A stretch of DNA of 64,000 bases, taken from Hydrogenophilales bacterium (GTDB taxonomy: Bacteria > Pseudomonadota > Gammaproteobacteria > Burkholderiales > Thiobacillaceae). The notes under the pieces were generated by a model. That model was not told the DNA's origin and made no database searches. It saw nothing but the letters and a program-made list of their open reading frames with translations. The translations under genes were made by a program, and so were the position numbers. This document shows, one piece after another, positions 61,898 to 64,000 of this stretch. Each line of letters starts with the position of its first letter. Position 1 is the first letter of the stretch. The stretch covers positions 148,937-212,936 of the forward strand of contig JACPYT010000011.1 of NCBI GenBank assembly GCA_016195805.1. Direction: 5' to 3'.

Positions 61898-61940
61898 GGG
61901 TCAGGTCTTGTCTTTTGCTACAAAAGGCAAGACCTGACCC
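61898..61940. repeat. Perfect 20-bp palindrome (family C full unit)
   Basis: GGGTCAGGTCTTGTCTTTTG (61898-61917), CTA loop, then the complementary arm ending in GACCTGACCC (61921-61940); all 20 positions pair, one as G-T. Family C half-copies elsewhere are its arms. Confidence 0.8.
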
Positions 61941-61994
61941 CGTCGTTCCGTTCTGACTCAGACGCCCAATTAATCGTGTCTGACCCCATTTGTT
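61926..61994 (+). repeat. Joined C+B repeat unit, copy 2
   Basis: GGCAAGACCTGACCCCGTCG followed by TCAGACGCCCAATTAATCGT and GTCTGACCCCATTTGTT; matches 60966-61031. Its first part is shared with the palindrome. Confidence 0.7.
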
Positions 61995-62035
61995 CCTTGT
62001 GACAATTAATTTTCATCACGGCGCAAGCTGTCGCC

Positions 62036-62266
62036 TCAAGCATGCTTGCGTATCCAGAACTGAAACCTGCCCTGTGACTCCTGCTGGTGAATTAGATCAT
62101 GCGCGGTTTGTTTGCAATAGGCCGGTACGTCCTTGAGCATGGACGTCTTATCTGCGGTCACCATCAGCACCGCACCGGAGTCGATCCCCTTCAAGGCCTT
62201 GGTGATACGGATGATAGGCTCTGCGCAGCACAGTCCGCAGACATCCAGTGCGTGATCGAATTTCAT
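62036..62266 (-). CDS. TusA-family sulfur carrier
   Basis: A 76-residue TusA-like sulfur carrier. The core LDVCGLCCAEPIIRITKALK matches the TusA signature, in which the reactive Cys is in CPxP/CAEP form (Cys14 here). The rest, IDSGAVLMVTADKTSMLKDV and PAYCKQTAHDLIHQQ, fits the family. It carries persulfide sulfur between proteins. It is the last gene of the DUF2892 - sigma factor - TusA operon, 11 bases after the sigma factor stop, with GGAGG before its ATG. Confidence 0.9.
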   Translation of the reverse strand: MKFDHALDVCGLCCAEPIIRITKALKGIDSGAVLMVTADKTSMLKDVPAYCKQTAHDLIHQQESQGRFQFWIRKHA

Positions 62267-62277
62267 GACATGCCTCC

Positions 62278-62793
62278 TCAGGCCAGCAAATATTCCCGCA
62301 TCAGCTGTCGCGCCCGATGCAGTCGGCTCTTCACCGCCGCGGGGGTCAACACGAGACGTTGCGCCAGTTCACGAATGGACAGTTCTTCAAAGTCGCGCAA
62401 CAAAACCATCTCGCGATAGTGCGGCGGCAGCGATTCGAGCGCACGCACCAGGTCATAGCGCAAGGCTTCGGTCGTGTGCGACAGCCAATGTTCAGCCTTT
62501 TCCTCGTCCAGGTGTTCGATCCCAAACACATGCCGTTCCAGGCGCCGACACTCGCGTTTGACGATCGTGAACAGCCAACCTGAAAACGCGGCAATGGCGC
62601 GTACCGAGCGCACGCGGCGCGACAGGATGACCAGCGTTTCCTGTACCGCGTCGTCGACATCGCTCATCAGACAATTGCGCCGCGCATAGCGCCGTATGTC
62701 CGGTTGGCATACATGCAACAGGCGCTCGAGCGCAACCGGATCGCCCAGTTGCGCCGCCGCGATCAGGGGGTAGTGCCTTTCCGCGAGCGCCAT
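62278..62793 (-). CDS. ECF-type RNA polymerase sigma factor
   Basis: A 171-residue sigma-70 family (ECF-type) protein. Region 2 is LLHVCQPDIRRYARRNCLMS followed by DVDDAVQETLVILSRRVRSV; region 4 is ALESLPPHYREMVLLRDFEE, then LSIRELAQRLVLTPAAVKSR with the HTH and LHRARQLMREYL. It probably redirects transcription to its own operon and a small regulon. No anti-sigma gene is visible; the neighbours are a DUF2892 membrane protein and TusA. Start 62791-62793 lies four bases after the DUF2892 stop. Confidence 0.9.
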   Translation of the reverse strand: MALAERHYPLIAAAQLGDPVALERLLHVCQPDIRRYARRNCLMSDVDDAVQETLVILSRRVRSVRAIAAFSGWLFTIVKRECRRLERHVFGIEHLDEEKAEHWLSHTTEALRYDLVRALESLPPHYREMVLLRDFEELSIRELAQRLVLTPAAVKSRLHRARQLMREYLLA

Positions 62794-62797
62794 CAGC

Positions 62798-63010
62798 CTA
62801 GCCCCGCGCCCGTTTTGCCAGGCGCCGGCCCGCCAATGCGCACATCGGACAGAAGCCGAGAACACCCGACAACGCGGTTCCTATCCCGGCTGCAACGAGC
62901 AGTCCGCCCACGATTCCAGCGACGCTCATGAGCGCATACACGGCCATGACCACGCCGCCTCCCACACGCAACCAGCGTTCCCATCCAGGTAGATTCTTTA
63001 CGTAAAACAT
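62798..63010 (-). CDS. DUF2892 small membrane protein
   Basis: A 70-residue membrane protein with two close hydrophobic helices (VGGGVVMAVYALMSVAGIVG and GLLVAAGIGTALSGVLGFCP) and Cys residues (GFCPMCALAGRRLAKRARG). This is the DUF2892/YgaP-TM type, often linked to rhodanese or sulfur functions. GAAAGGAAA precedes ATG 63008-63010. First gene of the operon leading to the sigma factor and TusA. Confidence 0.85.
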   Translation of the reverse strand: MFYVKNLPGWERWLRVGGGVVMAVYALMSVAGIVGGLLVAAGIGTALSGVLGFCPMCALAGRRLAKRARG

Positions 63011-63166
63011 GGCGCTTTCCTTTCGCATGTGCCGAGGATATCCCTCGGACGCTAAGAGGCGCGTAAACACGGATTGGATTCGGATGCAGCAGTAAAAAAC
63101 ATTCGGTGATGGCCATCCCCGAGCAGCCGGAACCAATAAACAGCAAAAATGAAGGCAGTGCAGGCT

Positions 63167-63225
63167 CGAATAATTTCCAACGAACCCCCGAGCGAAAGAC
63201 AATTCGACCCTGGCCCCTTTGATCC
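63167..63225 (+). repeat. Longer repeat unit including family A copy (A6)
   Basis: Matches 60824-60885 over about 60 bases (from CTCGAATAATTTCCAACG to CTTTGATCC), including CAATTCGACCCTGGCCCCTT. Confidence 0.6.
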
Positions 63226-63257
63226 CCACACAAGGGACTGTCCACTGCGGGCTTGAT

Positions 63258-63282
63258 TATCCGAACCTGGCCCCTTTAGTTC
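63258..63282 (+). repeat. Repeat family A copy (A7)
   Basis: TATCCGAACCTGGCCCCTTT then AGTTC; core matches with minor changes. It lies just downstream of the stop of the ICMT-like gene. Confidence 0.6.
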
Positions 63283-63296
63283 GTGTTGGAGCTGGC

Positions 63297-63770
63297 TTAT
63301 AACCAGCGGCGGACTGTCGATTTGTATTCCACGTACGCATCTCCAAACCTATCGGAGAGATAACGCTCTTCTCGTCGAATGACGCCCCAGTGCATAAGCA
63401 GGAGCAAAGGCCCGATCAGGGCCAAAGGCCAGGCAGCATTCGCAATAAAAGCCACGCCGATATAGAGCGCCGTCATTGCAACGTAAATCGGGTTTCGCGA
63501 AAACCGGAATGGGCCGCTGGTTGCCAGTTCTGTCGAAGGCTCTTTGGGGTCTGCTGTTGTGCCATGTTTCCGCATCGTCAAAAAGGACCAACGTGCAAAA
63601 GCCGCGCCAAGCGCTAGCAGCACGCCGCCAAGAACCACATGCAGAAAAGAAGCCGGAAAAATCCGGACAGGTGAAATTGCATGAATCACGAATCCAAGCA
63701 GTAAACTCCCCAGATACAAGACCGGTGGCGGCGCAATGAGCTTAAGTGGGGTTGACTCAACAGTGTGCAT
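63297..63770 (-). CDS. ICMT/PEMT-like membrane methyltransferase
   Basis: A 157-residue polytopic protein of the isoprenylcysteine carboxyl methyltransferase/phospholipid methyltransferase-like family. Blocks are PASFLHVVLGGVLLALGAAF and SFLTMRKHGTTADPKEPSTE, then ATSGPFRFSRNPIYVAMTAL (the family's G-P-x-R-H/F-P-x-Y motif in the form GPFRFSRNPIY). The end EERYLSDRFGDAYVEYKSTV resembles the family's C-terminal ExxL motif. It probably methylates a lipid or prenyl-like substrate. ATG 63768-63770 begins it. Confidence 0.88.
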   Translation of the reverse strand: MHTVESTPLKLIAPPPVLYLGSLLLGFVIHAISPVRIFPASFLHVVLGGVLLALGAAFARWSFLTMRKHGTTADPKEPSTELATSGPFRFSRNPIYVAMTALYIGVAFIANAAWPLALIGPLLLLMHWGVIRREERYLSDRFGDAYVEYKSTVRRWL

Positions 63771-63813
63771 TTAGAATTGACTTGCAATTCGGCTGGCTAC
63801 TTCACCGCCCCAG

Positions 63814-63844
63814 AAATTAATCGTGTCTGACCCCATTTATTTGG
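63814..63844 (+). repeat. Repeat family B copy (B3)
   Basis: AAATTAATCGTGTCTGACCC followed by CATTTATTTGG; a complete B core next to the terminus of the IS at 63861. Confidence 0.7.
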
Positions 63845-63860
63845 ACCGGTTTAATACAAA

Positions 63861-64000
63861 GTGATCCTACCCACGTTCGGTGGACACGGTAATTAGGCGA
63901 TCTGCATCGCCTCGAAGGCCAGCGGAGTCTCGTAGTTCAAGGTCGAGTGACGCCGCTGGCGGTTATAAAACACCTCCATGTAATCGAACAGGCTGGCTCG
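63861..64000 (-). mobile_element. IS3-family element, right end (continues past window)
   Basis: The C-terminus of an IS3-type OrfB (integrase core) is encoded by 63893-64000 on the minus strand: RASLFDYMEVFYNRQRRHST then LNYETPLAFEAMQIA and stop. GTGATCCTACCCACGTTCGG (63861-63880) is the likely terminal inverted repeat. Most of the element lies beyond the window. It abuts a family B repeat copy, as the relic at 61640 does. Confidence 0.8.

Larger units (their letters stand above)
61608..62035. other. Repeats and an IS3 relic between two genes
   Basis: 428 bases holding a reverse family B copy, a broken IS3 orfA, an 8-base tandem repeat, a perfect 20-bp palindrome and the second C+B unit, each annotated separately. 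No intact gene. Confidence 0.6.

Overview
The window looks like the chromosome of a GC-rich, sulfur-oxidising, probably autotrophic betaproteobacterium of the Thiobacillus type. This is inferred from the gene content: DsrC-, DsrE- and TusA-like sulfur-trafficking proteins, a phosphoribulokinase-family kinase, a DsbB and tandem-thioredoxin redox pair, a two-gene cyanophycin synthetase locus, PEP-CTERM proteins and many c-di-GMP genes. I saw no rRNA, tRNA or CRISPR array.

Layout. 1-9 kb: an MFS transporter cut by the window edge, a dodecin/flavin-reductase pair, a DsrC-like protein, a GGDEF gene overlapping a MinD/FlhG-like ATPase and facing an HDOD gene, a solitary organomercurial-lyase-like gene, a ClC chloride channel and a periplasmic DsrE protein. 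9-20 kb: a Cache-type sensor protein, then the cyanophycin locus: cphA' and cphA on the minus strand, and divergently an ABC exporter, a DUF1854 protein and a protein I align from memory to the Bacillus spore transglutaminase Tgl. That last gene is my best candidate for an undescribed component. 20-30 kb: a CBS-GGDEF protein, a NYN/LOTUS RNase-like protein, a three-gene lipoprotein operon, a Spy-like chaperone, and an overlapping pair joining a TPR/ATP-grasp ligase to a SerC-like aminotransferase. 30-46 kb: mostly single genes (aldo/keto reductase, EAL-HDOD, ChrR-like cupin, Bax-inhibitor-like protein, a large secreted metallophosphoesterase, YceI, Tex). 46-50 kb: a very GC-rich module of HTH/TPR regulator, beta-propeller, DUF899 and DUF2182. 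50-59 kb: RlmN-like radical SAM enzyme, PAS-GGDEF, Na+/H+ antiporter, a divergent phosphoribulokinase, a PEP-CTERM protein, a DMT exporter and a tandem thioredoxin.

59-64 kb is different. It holds many short dispersed repeats in three families that share the core GGGGYCAG, two IS3-type remnants, lower-GC genes (a secreted DsrE protein and a PEP-CTERM protein without a signal peptide) and a compact operon DUF2892 - ECF sigma factor - TusA. It reads as an accessory island.

How parts may work together: the cyanophycin genes form one functional block (polymerisation on one arm, transport or modification on the other). The sulfur-carrier proteins are scattered but fit one physiology. Three GGDEF proteins, an EAL-HDOD and an HDOD protein point to dense c-di-GMP control. 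Family names come from recalled motifs and alignments, not database searches.
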